Numbered from the stretch's first letter, positions 43,942 to 53,573 are shown. The stretch is 64,000 nucleotides of DNA from JAJPKK01 sp963802745 (GCA_963802745.1 CAWDKL010000049.1:170229-234228); one strand, 5' to 3'. Notes: generated by a model from the sequence alone, not told the origin. A program made the numbers and translations.

Positions 43942-46122
43942 ATGGAAACGGGGACGCTGATGGGATCGGGACAGCTCGCGCTGCGTTTGGCGACGCTCAT
44001 TCTCGTCATCGCAGCCGTCGGGCTTCCCATCAACGCTATCGCAACCTACGGTCTGGTGCTGGCCGCGACCGTGGCCGTATTCACCGGCACCATCGCGACG
44101 CGATGGCAGCGATGGATCGCTGCCGCCGTTGTTACGATCCTTGTCGTCGCGGCGCACATGATTTGGCCGGTCCCGCGCATCCAGGAAGGGCATAATGTCT
44201 TTCTGCCGTCGGGGCGCGTCGCCGAAACCTCGGGATTGCCGCGCGACGTGCTGGACGTGATGATCCGCCAGTTCGACGCCGAATATCCGCCCGAACGGCG
44301 GTGCGACAATCCGGCGCTCGGATGCTGGCGGCCCGACCGCACCACGCAGGCCGATGGATTTGCATTCTCGGCGGATGCCATCTTCGATCGCTCCGCCGTT
44401 TCGCGCAACGTCGCCGGCATCGGCTTCTCGGACCCGGCCTATCTGCGGCTCGGCTTCATCAACGACTACATCTACGGCTGGCCGGACAATGAAAGCGACA
44501 TCAAGCGGTTCGAGCGCGACCGCCGGTCGCTGAACCTGTTCGACCGCTATCGCGTCACCTTCCCGCTGTTCGTGATGTACCGGTTTCCGGCCGCCTTTGC
44601 CGGCAGCCGCCTGTGCTGGACCGGCACGGTGGCGTGGGAAGGCAGCAACGAGCAGTTCGAAACGCTGGTGCATGCGGACCGGCAATGCCGGGAGATTGCC
44701 CCGGGAGATGTCGGCCGGCGCATTTTCGGCATATCGATCCGGCGTGATACGCGGCTCGCCATGGCGCTGGAACCCAACGCATTCGTGTTGATCCACCGCG
44801 CCGCCAATGCATTCCTGACGTTCGTCGGCGTGGCCGGGATCGTCTTGCTGCTGGTCCGGATCAATGCACGGCGGATGATCATGCCCGCAATCCTGATCGG
44901 GGCCGGACTGCTGGCCGCCCTGTTTATCGATTCGCAATTCATCGGCGGCATGCGGCCGCTCGACAGCGGCGACGACGGCATTGCGTACGAGGGGTTCGGC
45001 CGCGCTATCGTCAAGAATTTGCTGGCCGGCGACATTTTTGCCGCAATCCGCGGCGTCGAGCCGGTTTATTATTTTACACCGGGGCTGCGTTATGTCCGCG
45101 CGCTCGAATTGATTATCTTCGGCGAAACCGCATTGCTTTATTTCTCGGCGATGCTGCTGCTGCCCATTCTCGCCTTCGCGCTGTTCCGGCGGTTTCTGCC
45201 GCCCCGCTGGGCGCTCGGTTTGATTCTCGCTTTTGCCGTAACCCCGATCACCGCGCCGTTCGGATCGAGCCTGTTCCAATATGTGATCTGGGCGTCCCGC
45301 GGCTATGCGGATCCGTTCGCCACCGTGTTGCTGCTTGCCGCGCTGGTGCTGATCGTCCCACCGCAGGCGCAGAAAGCGCCGCCCGGGCGCGGGCGTATGT
45401 TTGCCGCCGGACTGTTGTTCGCGGCCGCCACGTTCTGCCGGCCGAACCTGGTATTGGCGTCCGGCGTGATGACGATCGGGGCCGCGGCCATCTTCATGCG
45501 CGAGCGGCATTGGGCGAACGCCGTGGCCGTGCTGGCGGGTTTTTCCACCCTCGCTTTGTCGCCGTTGCACAATTATGTCTTCGGCCATGCCTTGGTGCCG
45601 TTCAGCGATAACGTCAACCAGGCGACCACGCTATTGATGTCGCCGCTCGACTACGCCAAGGCGCTGGGCGAACTCGCCCGGCTTGATTTCGCCGGGGTGC
45701 ACGTGAAGGCCGCGATCGTCCAGCTCGGCCGATGGCTGTCGGGGCCGCAGGAGTGGCTCGTGCTGGTGCCGCTGCATGCGTTCGCGGTCGGCATCTTGGT
45801 GCGGATTGGGATCTTTGGGTCGGGTTACCAGCCTTGGCTGCGGCTCGTTGCACTGGCGACGCTGCTGCAGCACGCCATTGGCGCGTGTTATGTGAATTTC
45901 TCCCGCTACAATCTCGGCACCTGGCTGCTGACCTTGATGGTGATGACCGTGTGGTTCCAGCGGGAGGGATTGCCGTGGGTGCGTCGCACTTGGCCGGGCC
46001 TGAGCACGGCTTGGCAGCGGAACCCCGCCGTGCGCAAGCTTTCCGGCATGGTGGACGGATTGGCCGGAGCTGTCGGCCTCCCGAAGCGCGACACCGCGCC
46101 CGCAATGCCGTCGAGCAATTGA
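43942..46122 (+). CDS. large polytopic membrane protein, probable GT-C-type glycosyltransferase
   Basis: 726 residues. About 12 hydrophobic helices, two of them before a periplasmic domain of about 210 residues (85-295) and the rest after it (for example GVAGIVLLLVRINARRMIMP, LLLPILAFALFRRFLPPRW). The stretch DSQFIGGMRPLDSGDDGIAYEG carries an acidic cluster such as metal- or lipid-sugar-binding loops in GT39/GT-C enzymes. I do not recognise a defined family. It is a single gene followed by the convergent engB operon; nothing nearby shows which polymer it would act on. The 43579-43941 spacer has no recognised gene. Confidence 0.6.
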   Translation: METGTLMGSGQLALRLATLILVIAAVGLPINAIATYGLVLAATVAVFTGTIATRWQRWIAAAVVTILVVAAHMIWPVPRIQEGHNVFLPSGRVAETSGLPRDVLDVMIRQFDAEYPPERRCDNPALGCWRPDRTTQADGFAFSADAIFDRSAVSRNVAGIGFSDPAYLRLGFINDYIYGWPDNESDIKRFERDRRSLNLFDRYRVTFPLFVMYRFPAAFAGSRLCWTGTVAWEGSNEQFETLVHADRQCREIAPGDVGRRIFGISIRRDTRLAMALEPNAFVLIHRAANAFLTFVGVAGIVLLLVRINARRMIMPAILIGAGLLAALFIDSQFIGGMRPLDSGDDGIAYEGFGRAIVKNLLAGDIFAAIRGVEPVYYFTPGLRYVRALELIIFGETALLYFSAMLLLPILAFALFRRFLPPRWALGLILAFAVTPITAPFGSSLFQYVIWASRGYADPFATVLLLAALVLIVPPQAQKAPPGRGRMFAAGLLFAAATFCRPNLVLASGVMTIGAAAIFMRERHWANAVAVLAGFSTLALSPLHNYVFGHALVPFSDNVNQATTLLMSPLDYAKALGELARLDFAGVHVKAAIVQLGRWLSGPQEWLVLVPLHAFAVGILVRIGIFGSGYQPWLRLVALATLLQHAIGACYVNFSRYNLGTWLLTLMVMTVWFQREGLPWVRRTWPGLSTAWQRNPAVRKLSGMVDGLAGAVGLPKRDTAPAMPSSN

Positions 46123-46152
46123 CGATCGTAACGCCAGCTTATCGAGGCGTGC

Positions 46153-46809
46153 CTATCGGCGCTGTTCGGCCAACAGCCGCGCAACCGCGGCGCGCAATTC
46201 CGCGATGCCGGCACCGGCGTTCGCCGACGTGACCAGCAGTTCCGGAAAGGCCGCCGGATGCTTGGCGAGTGCCGCAGTGGTGGCCTCGATACAGGCGTTC
46301 AGTTCCGCCGGCTTGACCTCATCGGCCTTGCTCAGCACGATTTGATAACTCACGGCCGCGGCGTCGAGCGTTTTCAGCACCTCGTCGTCGGGCGCCGAGA
46401 GGCCGCGCCGCGCATCCACCAGAACGTAGACCCGCCGCAGATTGGCGCGACCGCGCAGATACGTATGGATCAGCGCGGTCCACGCCGCGACCTTGGGCCT
46501 GGGCGCGGCGGCGTAGCCATAGCCCGGCATATCCACCAGGGTGAAGCGATCGTCGGCGGCGAAAAAGACGAGTTCCTGGGTGCGGCCGGGCGTGCGCGAG
46601 GTCCGGGCGAGACCGTTGCGGTTGGTCAGCGCATTGATGAGGCTCGATTTGCCCACATTGGAGCGGCCCACGAAGGCGACTTCGTCGCCCTTCATCGGGG
46701 GCAGCGAGGCCGGCGTCGCGGCCGCCCAGATGAATTGCCATTCGACGGCGAAGAGCCGGCGGCCCGCCCCGATTTCGCCGGTGGTGAAGGGGGCGGCGGT
46801 CATCGCCAA
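46153..46809 (-). CDS. engB: ribosome biogenesis GTPase YsxC/EngB (YihA)
   Basis: 218 residues. GTPase motifs: G1 GRSNVGKSS (48-56), G2 TPGRTQE, G3 DMPGYG, G4 SKADE and the G5-like TSANAGAG. EngB binds the 50S precursor and is needed for late large-subunit assembly in many bacteria. The N-terminal extension (FAVEWQFIWAAATPASLPP) is the alphaproteobacterial form. Lies 23 bases downstream of yidC on the same strand, the usual order rpmH-rnpA-yidC-engB. Confidence 0.96.
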   Translation of the reverse strand: MAMTAAPFTTGEIGAGRRLFAVEWQFIWAAATPASLPPMKGDEVAFVGRSNVGKSSLINALTNRNGLARTSRTPGRTQELVFFAADDRFTLVDMPGYGYAAAPRPKVAAWTALIHTYLRGRANLRRVYVLVDARRGLSAPDDEVLKTLDAAAVSYQIVLSKADEVKPAELNACIEATTAALAKHPAAFPELLVTSANAGAGIAELRAAVARLLAEQRR

Positions 46810-46832
46810 TGCCGTGCGGCGCTATGCACCGC

Positions 46833-48716
46833 TTAAGCCCGCGTCGGCCTCTTTTTGAACAGACCTTTGATGCTGCGGCCGACCCCCTTGAGATTGTCAA
46901 ACAATTCGATTTTGGCGCCGTTACGGCGCATGATGACGGATTGTTGGATCACCGACAGCGTATTGTTCCAGGCCCAATAGATCACCAGGCCTGAGGAGAA
47001 CGAGGACAGCATGAAGGTGAAGATGACCGGCATCCAGGCGAACATCATTTTTTGAGCCGGATCCGGCGGCGCCGGATTGAGCTGCATCTGGAACCACATG
47101 GTGATCCCCATGATGAGCGGCCAAACCCCAAGCACCAGGAAATGCCCGATCATGGGCACCTGGGTGGGATCGAACGGCAACAGCCCGAGCAGATTGAAAA
47201 CATTTGTGGGATCCGGCGCCGAAAGATCCCGGATCCAGCCGAAGAACGGCGCATGGCGCATTTCGATGGTGACGAACAGCACCTTATAGAGCGCGAAGAA
47301 TACCGGGATCTGGATCAGAATCGGCAGGCAGCCGGCAAGCGGATTGATTTTTTCGCGCTTGTAAAGCTCCATCAGTTCTTGCTGTTGCTTGACCTTATCG
47401 TCCGGATAGCGTTCGCGCAGCGCCTGCATCTGCGGCTGCACCGCCTTCATTTTCGCCATCGAAGCGTAAGATTTGTTGGCGAGCGGAAAGAACAGCGTCT
47501 TCAGCACGACCGTGACGATCAAAATTGCCACACCGAAATTACCGATCCATTTGTAGATTTGGTCCATGAACAGGAACAACGGCTTGGTGATAAAATAGAA
47601 CCAGCCCCAATCGATCAACAGGTCGAACTTATTGAGATCGAGTTGCTTATTGTAGCCGCCGACATTGACGAGGGGAAAATTGATCCCGACAACGGCGACT
47701 TCCTTGGCCCCGGCGAACAGCCGTCCGTTGGCAACCCCGGTGGCGCCGGGGGCGATGACGAGCGGATCGAGCGCATACAGCGTCTGATAGGTCTTCGTCG
47801 TGCCCACGGTGCCGGCGGAAAACTCCGCCCGAACCCGCGCGGTCGTATCCGGCAGCAGTGCCGCCGCCCAATACTTGTCAGTGATGCCCATCCAGGCATC
47901 GGTTACATCGAAATTGACACGGCCCTTGTCGTCGATGGCCTTATAGGTCAATTGCTGTTCGCCCTGATCGCCCATTACGCCGATCAGTCCCTCATGCAGA
48001 ATATAATATCCGGCCGTTTTTGGGGTTCCGTGCCGCGCGACGAGAGCGGTGGGAGTAAGCGAGACCGCCGAACCGCCGTTATTTTTGACCTCGTCGCGAA
48101 TGGTGAAGAGATACTTGTCGTCCACCGCGATGGTGCGACGGAACGTCAGGCCGTCGCCGTTGTCGTAGGCGAGCGTGATCGGCCGTCCGGGAACCAGCGG
48201 ACCGGTCCCCTCCTGTCGCCACACCGTATCCGGCCCCGGAAGCTTCGTGGTTGCGGCACCGACCCAGCAAAAATCCGCAAAGAACGGGTTCGGAGTGCCG
48301 GGCGGCGACAACAGCACGATGAACGGCGAATTCGGCTCGACGGTTTCGCGATAGTCAACAAGCGATACGTCGTCGATCCGCGCCCCGGTCAGCGAGATCG
48401 AACCTTTGATCCGTGGCGTATCGATCGGGATCCGCTCGGTCGAGGCGATCACCGCCGCGCGGCTCTTCGCCTCGACTGGGGTCGCGGTACAGGACGGCGC
48501 CGATCCCGCTGTGCCCTGGGCACCGGTGGCTCCGCCGGCCGCCGGCGCCGGAACCGACTGCGGTGCCGCCGGCGGGGGCTGCACCTGCGTCGTCTGGATC
48601 TGCCGCCGCAACGCTTCCTCGCGCTGCTTCTGCGGCATACCAAAGAAATACTCCCACCCGAACAATACGATGCCCGACAGCACAATCGCAAGAATGGTAT
48701 TTTTGTGGTCGCTCAT
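46833..48716 (-). CDS. yidC: membrane protein insertase YidC
   Basis: 627 residues. N-terminal anchor (LAIVLSGIVLFGWEYFF), a large periplasmic beta domain (about 60-350) with an Ala/Pro/Gly-rich linker, then the conserved core of five helices: FGVAILIVTVVLKTLFFPLA, NPLAGCLPILIQIPVFFALY, and FTFMLSSFSSGLVIYWAWNN. The positively charged C-terminus ends KKRPTRA. YidC inserts proteins with or without SecYEG. ATG 48716 overlaps the rnpA stop by four bases (ATGA), indicating translational coupling. Confidence 0.97.
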   Translation of the reverse strand: MSDHKNTILAIVLSGIVLFGWEYFFGMPQKQREEALRRQIQTTQVQPPPAAPQSVPAPAAGGATGAQGTAGSAPSCTATPVEAKSRAAVIASTERIPIDTPRIKGSISLTGARIDDVSLVDYRETVEPNSPFIVLLSPPGTPNPFFADFCWVGAATTKLPGPDTVWRQEGTGPLVPGRPITLAYDNGDGLTFRRTIAVDDKYLFTIRDEVKNNGGSAVSLTPTALVARHGTPKTAGYYILHEGLIGVMGDQGEQQLTYKAIDDKGRVNFDVTDAWMGITDKYWAAALLPDTTARVRAEFSAGTVGTTKTYQTLYALDPLVIAPGATGVANGRLFAGAKEVAVVGINFPLVNVGGYNKQLDLNKFDLLIDWGWFYFITKPLFLFMDQIYKWIGNFGVAILIVTVVLKTLFFPLANKSYASMAKMKAVQPQMQALRERYPDDKVKQQQELMELYKREKINPLAGCLPILIQIPVFFALYKVLFVTIEMRHAPFFGWIRDLSAPDPTNVFNLLGLLPFDPTQVPMIGHFLVLGVWPLIMGITMWFQMQLNPAPPDPAQKMMFAWMPVIFTFMLSSFSSGLVIYWAWNNTLSVIQQSVIMRRNGAKIELFDNLKGVGRSIKGLFKKRPTRA

Positions 48717-49120
48717 GACCTGCTCTGATCGCCCGAAGAGGTTTGCCGCGAAGCCGACGACTGCGCTTCGCGCTCGGTTCGTGGGGCCACGCGCCGCCCC
48801 TTCTCAAGTCGGTTCAGCGCCCCGGTGAAATCCGCGGCGAGCCGAGAAAACGGAATACCGAGCGCTGCTTTCCGCCCGATCACCACATAATCGCTACCGG
48901 CGCGCAGGGCAGTCGCGGCGGAAAGCCGCACGATTTCCCGCAATTGCCGCTTCACGCGGTTCCGCTCGACGGCCCCGCCGACTTTTTTGGAAACCGTGAA
49001 CCCAACGCGTGCCGGTCCGTTGTCGGCACGCCGGCGCTCCTGCACCACAAAACCAGCCGTCGATACGGCTGGTGCGCTGGCAGCGCTGAGAAAATCCTTG
49101 CGCTGCCTCAGACGTTCCAT
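48713..49120 (-). CDS. rnpA: ribonuclease P protein component
   Basis: 135 residues from ATG 49120 (GTG 49135 in frame, less likely). Core motifs RLRQRKDFLSA, RVGFTVSKKVGGAVERNRVKRQLRE (the RNR basic patch that binds the RNA subunit; given in part) and DYVVIGRKAAL. It activates the P RNA in 5' tRNA processing. The C-terminal 25 residues are polar and variable. It follows rpmH by 33 bases. Confidence 0.95.
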   Translation of the reverse strand: MERLRQRKDFLSAASAPAVSTAGFVVQERRRADNGPARVGFTVSKKVGGAVERNRVKRQLREIVRLSAATALRAGSDYVVIGRKAALGIPFSRLAADFTGALNRLEKGRRVAPRTEREAQSSASRQTSSGDQSRS

Positions 49121-49153
49121 TGCACCGACGTGCACATGTCGGCGCCAGTCAGC

Positions 49154-49288
49154 TTAGGCACTGAGCCGCTTGCGCCCGCGTGCCCGCCGCGCGTTTAACA
49201 CTTTACGGCCACCGGGCGTCGTCATCCGGGTACGAAAGCCGTGACGGCGCTTGCGCACCAGCTTGCTCGGTTGATAGGTCCGCTTCAC
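49154..49288 (-). CDS. rpmH: 50S ribosomal protein L34
   Basis: 44 residues from GTG 49288 with gaggtaagcc upstream: KRTYQPSKLVRKRRHGFR, then TRMTTPGGRKVLNARRARGR and KRLSA. Full-length L34, highly basic, one of the most conserved small ribosomal proteins. First gene of the rpmH-rnpA-yidC-engB operon. An ISNCY-type element is inserted about 165 bases upstream, so the natural promoter region is interrupted or shortened. Confidence 0.97.
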   Translation of the reverse strand: MKRTYQPSKLVRKRRHGFRTRMTTPGGRKVLNARRARGRKRLSA

Positions 49289-49455
49289 GGCTTACCTCGC
49301 TACATCCCGCGTTCAAAATCCGTGGCTTTCGGCCCGGATACCTCAAGCAAAAAACCCGCCGGTGCCGCAATACATGCTGCGGTTTCCGGACGGTTCTGCT
49401 GCATGGCGCGCTTATAAGCGACGACCTTTGCCCCGTCAATGCACGCAGCGCATTT

Positions 49456-51035
49456 GTCGTAAGCACATGAGTTGTCCGGGTTAGGTAGCACACGAGTTGT
49501 CCGGTTCCTTGCCTCCGGTTGGGAGGCTGCGATGAACCGGGCGACGTGGCTACAGGGCCGTAGGATGCAGAAGTTTCGCGATGTGTTGAGCCGCTGGGAG
49601 GCTGGCGAGCTGTCGATGATGGATGCGGGTGAGTTGCTGGGGATGTCGGAGCGGCAGTTCCGTCGGTACCGGGACCGGTTTGTGGAAGACGGCGAGGAGG
49701 GGCTGCGGGATCGGCGGCTTGGCAAGCGGTCGGCGAAACGGGTTCCGGCTGCCGAACAGGATCGGGTGCTGGCGCTCTACCGGGAGGCCTATCAGGGCTG
49801 GAACGTGAAGCATTTTCACGAGCACCTGGTGCGCGATCACGGGTTCCGCTGGGGCTACACTTGGGTGAAGACGCAGTTGCACACGGCGGGTCTTGTGGAA
49901 CGTGCGAAGCGGCGTGGGGCGCACCGTCGTAAGCGCGAGCGCAAGCCCTGCGAAGGAATGATGCTGCACCAGGATGGCTCGCGGGAGGTGTGGCTTGCGA
50001 CCCAGCCGATGCTCGACCTGATCGCCACCATGGACGATGCAACGAGCAAGGTCTATTCGGCGGTTCTGGTCGAAGAGGAGGGCACGGGTTCGACGTTCCA
50101 AACCCTGCTTGAAGTATTCACGGTGCATGGTTTGCCGTCGAGCCTCTATACCGACCGCGGTAGCCATTATTTCTACACGCCGACGGCGGATGGTCCGGTC
50201 GACAAGATGCGGTTGACCGAGGTCGGGCGGGCGTTGAAACAGCTGGGAATCGAGCACATCCCGGCTTATTCGCCGGAAGCGCGAGGCCGCTCCGAGCGGA
50301 TGTTCGGCACTTTGCAGGATCGCTTGATCAAGGAATTAGCGAAGGCCGGAATAACTGAGGTCGCTGCCGCAAATAAATGGATCCGCGAGGTTTACCTGCC
50401 GGCCCACAATGCGCGCTTCGCCAAGCCGGCCGCCGTGTCGGAGAGCGCCTTCGTGACGGCGGATGCGGCGGTGCTCGCCGAGACGCTGTGCGTGCAGGAG
50501 GAGCGCGTGGTCGGCCGCGATAACACGGTGAGCTTCAACGGGCTCAAGCTGCAGCTGCCCGAGAGCCCGTTGCGCCATCACTTCGTCAAGGCGCGGGTGC
50601 GCGTTCACCATTATCCCGACGGCGCGCTCGCCGTGTTCCACGGCCCGCGCTGCATCGCCCGCTACAGCCCCGAAGGCAGTCTGCTCACCGCCGCCCCGAC
50701 GCCCCCAAGGGTCCCGACGCCTCCAAGCGTGACACCGTGCTCGCCGCCGTCAAGGCGTGGCCTGGAAGCCGCGGAGTTTGCCGAAGGCGTGCAGCGACGG
50801 CCATCCTTGACGGCGGCTGCGCGCGGCGTCACGTCGCCTGGGCAGGTCGGGACGAAGAAACGGTCCCCCGGTCGAACCAAGAAACTGCCAACAGGCAGCA
50901 GCGAGACCACCGCCACCCCATGACATCACCAATCCCGGCCGGGGCGTCCACCGCTTCCAAACCGGCCGGGCTTTCAACCCCAGAAGCGGACAAGTGATGT
51001 GCTACCAAAACCGGACAACTTGAAAAGCTACTGAC
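49456..51035 (+). mobile_element. ISNCY-type (IS1202-like) insertion sequence with a 15-17 bp target duplication
   Basis: About 1580 bp. The flanks share a direct repeat ATGCACGCAGCGCATTT (49439-49455 and 51036-51052); one or two end bases may belong to the element. Both ends have TGTC at the tip and two subterminal boxes spaced alike: AGTTGTCCGGGTTAGGTAGC then AGTTGTCCGG on the left; inverted AGTTGTCCGGTTTTGGTAGC then CTTGTCCGC on the right. One intact transposase gene. A second, internally deleted copy lies at 62478-62752. Confidence 0.9.
49532..50923 (+). CDS. ISNCY-family transposase with integrase core
   Basis: 463 residues from ATG 49532 (gggaggctgcg upstream). N-terminal helix-turn-helix: ELSMMDAGELLGMSERQFRR, then YRDRFVEDGEEGLRDRR. 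The rve-type DDE core has LHQDGSREVW (first Asp), SLYTDRGSHYF (second Asp) and PEARGRSERMFGTLQDRL (Glu). The C-terminal tail is Pro/Thr/Ser-rich and diverges from typical length. This is the family of IS1202-like elements, known for long target duplications, which agrees with the flanking repeat. Confidence 0.93.
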   Translation: MNRATWLQGRRMQKFRDVLSRWEAGELSMMDAGELLGMSERQFRRYRDRFVEDGEEGLRDRRLGKRSAKRVPAAEQDRVLALYREAYQGWNVKHFHEHLVRDHGFRWGYTWVKTQLHTAGLVERAKRRGAHRRKRERKPCEGMMLHQDGSREVWLATQPMLDLIATMDDATSKVYSAVLVEEEGTGSTFQTLLEVFTVHGLPSSLYTDRGSHYFYTPTADGPVDKMRLTEVGRALKQLGIEHIPAYSPEARGRSERMFGTLQDRLIKELAKAGITEVAAANKWIREVYLPAHNARFAKPAAVSESAFVTADAAVLAETLCVQEERVVGRDNTVSFNGLKLQLPESPLRHHFVKARVRVHHYPDGALAVFHGPRCIARYSPEGSLLTAAPTPPRVPTPPSVTPCSPPSRRGLEAAEFAEGVQRRPSLTAAARGVTSPGQVGTKKRSPGRTKKLPTGSSETTATP

Positions 51036-51233
51036 ATGCACGCAGCGCATTTTAAATCGTCGAGGGCGAGACCCGAGGTAACGGCAAAAAACCGCGATCG
51101 GACGGCGATTTATCGCTCGCCCATCCGGTCACCGAAGGGCTTTGGATTGCCCCATTTTGACCGTGGCGGTGCGTCGCACAGCGTCTGGTGCCGACCGCCG
51201 ACTGGGACACGCACCGGTCCGCCACCGCGCCAA

Positions 51234-51920
51234 TCAGCACCAGCTGGCTTCGTCGGCATGCGGCTCCCGCAAAAACTCCTGAATATTCGCCTCCAGCAGC
51301 CGGAAACCGACATTGCCGTAAAGCTTCTGCCGCCCTTCATTCAGCACGAAGCTGGGGCTGCCTTCGATCCGCATCTTGTCGGCGTCCTGGTAATCGGCCG
51401 CGAGGCGCGCGAAGGCAAGACCATCGTGGATGCGCCGCGCGACCGCATCGATATCGACGCCGGCCGCCACGGCGATCGCGCATTGGGTTTCCCAGCAAGC
51501 GATATCGCGGCCGTCACGGAAAAAGGCGTCGCGGAAATTCCGCGTGACCTGGTCGAACACGCCGGCCGGCCGGTCTTGATCCGTGCCGGTTTCGCGCTCC
51601 CAGAGTTGCACCGCCTTCAGGAACAGATGTGCGCTCGCCGAACTGGCGGGGCGTGTGGTCAGCCAGAGATCAGGGTGAAGTTGTACATGCGGAAACCGTT
51701 CCGCCACCTGGCGCAGATGCGCATTGAACCCGTGATAGCCGCCGCGATCCTTCCAGACCGACGCTATCTTGCCGGCGGTATCGCCGAACACGGAACAGAA
51801 CCGGTCGTCGATTCGCACCGCGGCGCCGAATTTGGCCTTGACGGCATCGATGCGGGCTTGCGACACATAGGCCCAGACGCACAAAACATCGGAGAAATAG
51901 GTCATTTCCGCTACCTTCAT
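51234..51920 (-). CDS. DsbA-family thioredoxin-fold oxidoreductase
   Basis: 228 residues from ATG 51920 with ttggaggatcac upstream; the frame is open further but unsupported. TYFSDVLCVWAYVSQARID gives the thioredoxin-like active-site position with a single Cys (CVWA, no CxxC), followed by an alpha-helical insert and GSPSFVLNEGRQKLYGNVGF, the cis-Pro strand. This matches the DSBA-like group that includes 2-hydroxychromene-2-carboxylate isomerases and FrnE-type proteins. No signal peptide, so cytoplasmic; probably glutathione-linked. Divergent from the lyase-like gene at 52012. Confidence 0.85.
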   Translation of the reverse strand: MKVAEMTYFSDVLCVWAYVSQARIDAVKAKFGAAVRIDDRFCSVFGDTAGKIASVWKDRGGYHGFNAHLRQVAERFPHVQLHPDLWLTTRPASSASAHLFLKAVQLWERETGTDQDRPAGVFDQVTRNFRDAFFRDGRDIACWETQCAIAVAAGVDIDAVARRIHDGLAFARLAADYQDADKMRIEGSPSFVLNEGRQKLYGNVGFRLLEANIQEFLREPHADEASWC

Positions 51921-52011
51921 GTGATCCTCCAATGCGGCAAACGGTGATCGTTGAAGCGGGTGCGGCCACGCTTTAGCCCCCGAAGGGCCAGACGGCGTGG
52001 CATGAAACGAT

Positions 52012-52872
52012 ATGGCATCAAACGACATGGCATCACTTGCACAAGCCCGCGCGGATTTTCGCAAGCTTCACGAGGACGGCTGCTTCGTCATCCCCAATCC
52101 GTGGGATGTCGGCACCGCGCGCTACCTGCGTCATTGCGGTTTCAAAGCGCTGGCGACCACCAGTTCGGGCGCTGCCTACAGCCTGGGGCTTCCGGACGCC
52201 GATTGGGCGGTTCCGCGCGACACCGTGCTGGCCCATATCCGCACCATCGTCGAGGCAACCGACCTGCCGGTCAATGCGGATTTCGAATCCGGCTATGCGC
52301 ATGAACCGGGAGCCGTCGCGGATAATGTCGCGCTGTGCATCGAGACCGGGGTCGCCGGCCTGTCGATCGAGGATGCCACCGGCGACAGCGCGCGGCCGCT
52401 CTACGATCTCGACGCGGCGGTCGCCCGCATCCGGGCGGCCCGGCGCGCGATCGACCGCTCCGGCGCGGACGTGATGCTGGTCGGCCGCGCCGAATGTTTT
52501 CTGGTCGGGCGCCCCGATATGGCGGAGACGATCGCACGGATGCGGGCCTATGCGGCCGCCGGCGCCGATTGCCTCTACGCACCGGGCATCCGGACGGCGG
52601 ACCAGATTGCCGCCGTGGTCGCGGGCGTCGCCCCAAAACCCGTCAACGTGCTGATGTCGGCCGCGACCGGTTTGACGGTCGCGGATCTGGCGGGGCTCGG
52701 GGTGAGGCGGATCAGCGTCGGCGGCGCCCTGTCGCGGGTCGCCTGGGGCGCCTTCATGCGGGCGTCGCGGCAGATTGCGCAAGAGGGGCGGTTCGACGCC
52801 TTCGCGGACGCCGTACCCTTTGCGGAGATCAACGGCTTCTTCCGCGACGACCTTAAGGGGCGAGCCTGCTGA
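52012..52872 (+). CDS. isocitrate lyase / PEP mutase superfamily protein
   Basis: 286 residues (ATG 52027 is an alternative start). TIM-barrel motifs: FVIPNPWDVGTARYL, ATTSSGAAYSLG, LPVNADFESGY (metal-binding Asp and Glu), GVAGLSIEDATGD, and LVGRAECFLVGR. The catalytic KKCGH loop of isocitrate lyase is absent, as in the oxaloacetate-decarboxylase or carboxy-PEP-mutase-like subgroup that cleaves or rearranges small alpha-keto acids. The stop overlaps the ATG of the acetyltransferase gene (TGATG), so the two are cotranslated. Confidence 0.9.
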   Translation: MASNDMASLAQARADFRKLHEDGCFVIPNPWDVGTARYLRHCGFKALATTSSGAAYSLGLPDADWAVPRDTVLAHIRTIVEATDLPVNADFESGYAHEPGAVADNVALCIETGVAGLSIEDATGDSARPLYDLDAAVARIRAARRAIDRSGADVMLVGRAECFLVGRPDMAETIARMRAYAAAGADCLYAPGIRTADQIAAVVAGVAPKPVNVLMSAATGLTVADLAGLGVRRISVGGALSRVAWGAFMRASRQIAQEGRFDAFADAVPFAEINGFFRDDLKGRAC

Positions 52873-53573
52873 TGTCGGATCGGCCCGTGCACGAACCCCA
52901 TCCGCTCACCGGTCAACCGATCGGCTTACCGGTGGATTCCGCCCCGGCAACGCTGCCCGGCGACGTGACGCTCACGGGCCGTTACGGCACTGTGGAGCGG
53001 CTCGATCCGGGCCGTCACGGGGCAAGCCTGTGGCCGGCAGTGCGTGGCCACGATTCGATCTGGACCTATATGGCGTATGGTCCGTTCGCGAATGAAGCCA
53101 GTTTCTCGGACTGGCTCGCGTCGCGCCGCGACCTCGCCGATCCCTTTTACTATGCGGTCGTGGAGCCGTCCGGCCGCACGGTCGGGCTCGCCACCCTGAT
53201 GTCGATCCGGCCCGACATGCGGGTCGTCGAGGTCGGCAATATTCTCTATAGTCCGGCGCTGCAGCGCACGCCGCTGGCGACCGAGGCGCAGTATCTCATC
53301 GCTCGATATGCGTTCGAGGTGCTCCGCTATCGCCGCTACGAGTGGAAATGCGATGCCCTCAACGCGCCCTCCAGGCGGGCCGCCTTGCGGTTCGGCTTCA
53401 CCCCCGAGGGCATTTTTCGCGATCACATGATCATCAAGGGACGCAGCCGCGACACCGCGTGGTTCGCGATGCTGGAAACCGAATGGCCGGCCCGCAAGGC
53501 CGCGTTCGAACGCTGGCTCGCGCGGGAGAATTTTTCGTCGACGGGAGCCAGAAGATGGCGCTCGGGGCGATGA
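52872..53573 (+). CDS. GNAT family N-acetyltransferase (RimJ/RimL-like)
   Basis: 233 residues. GNAT fold: GTVERLDPGRHG, YMAYGPFANEASFSDWL, FYYAVVEPSGRTVGLATLM, then VVEVGNILYSPALQRTPLATEA in the acetyl-CoA strand-helix region and YRRYEWKCDALNAPSRRAAL with FGFTPEGIFRDH. The latter is typical of the RimJ/RimL-like group that acetylates N-terminal or side-chain amines. Shares one base with the preceding lyase-like gene, so it could modify or protect a product of the same small pathway. Confidence 0.9.
   Translation: MSDRPVHEPHPLTGQPIGLPVDSAPATLPGDVTLTGRYGTVERLDPGRHGASLWPAVRGHDSIWTYMAYGPFANEASFSDWLASRRDLADPFYYAVVEPSGRTVGLATLMSIRPDMRVVEVGNILYSPALQRTPLATEAQYLIARYAFEVLRYRRYEWKCDALNAPSRRAALRFGFTPEGIFRDHMIIKGRSRDTAWFAMLETEWPARKAAFERWLARENFSSTGARRWRSGR

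Noticed and set aside
43861..45588. 575-codon minus-strand frame opposite the large membrane protein
   Set aside because: Charged, low-complexity product without motifs; the plus strand shows regular transmembrane helices.
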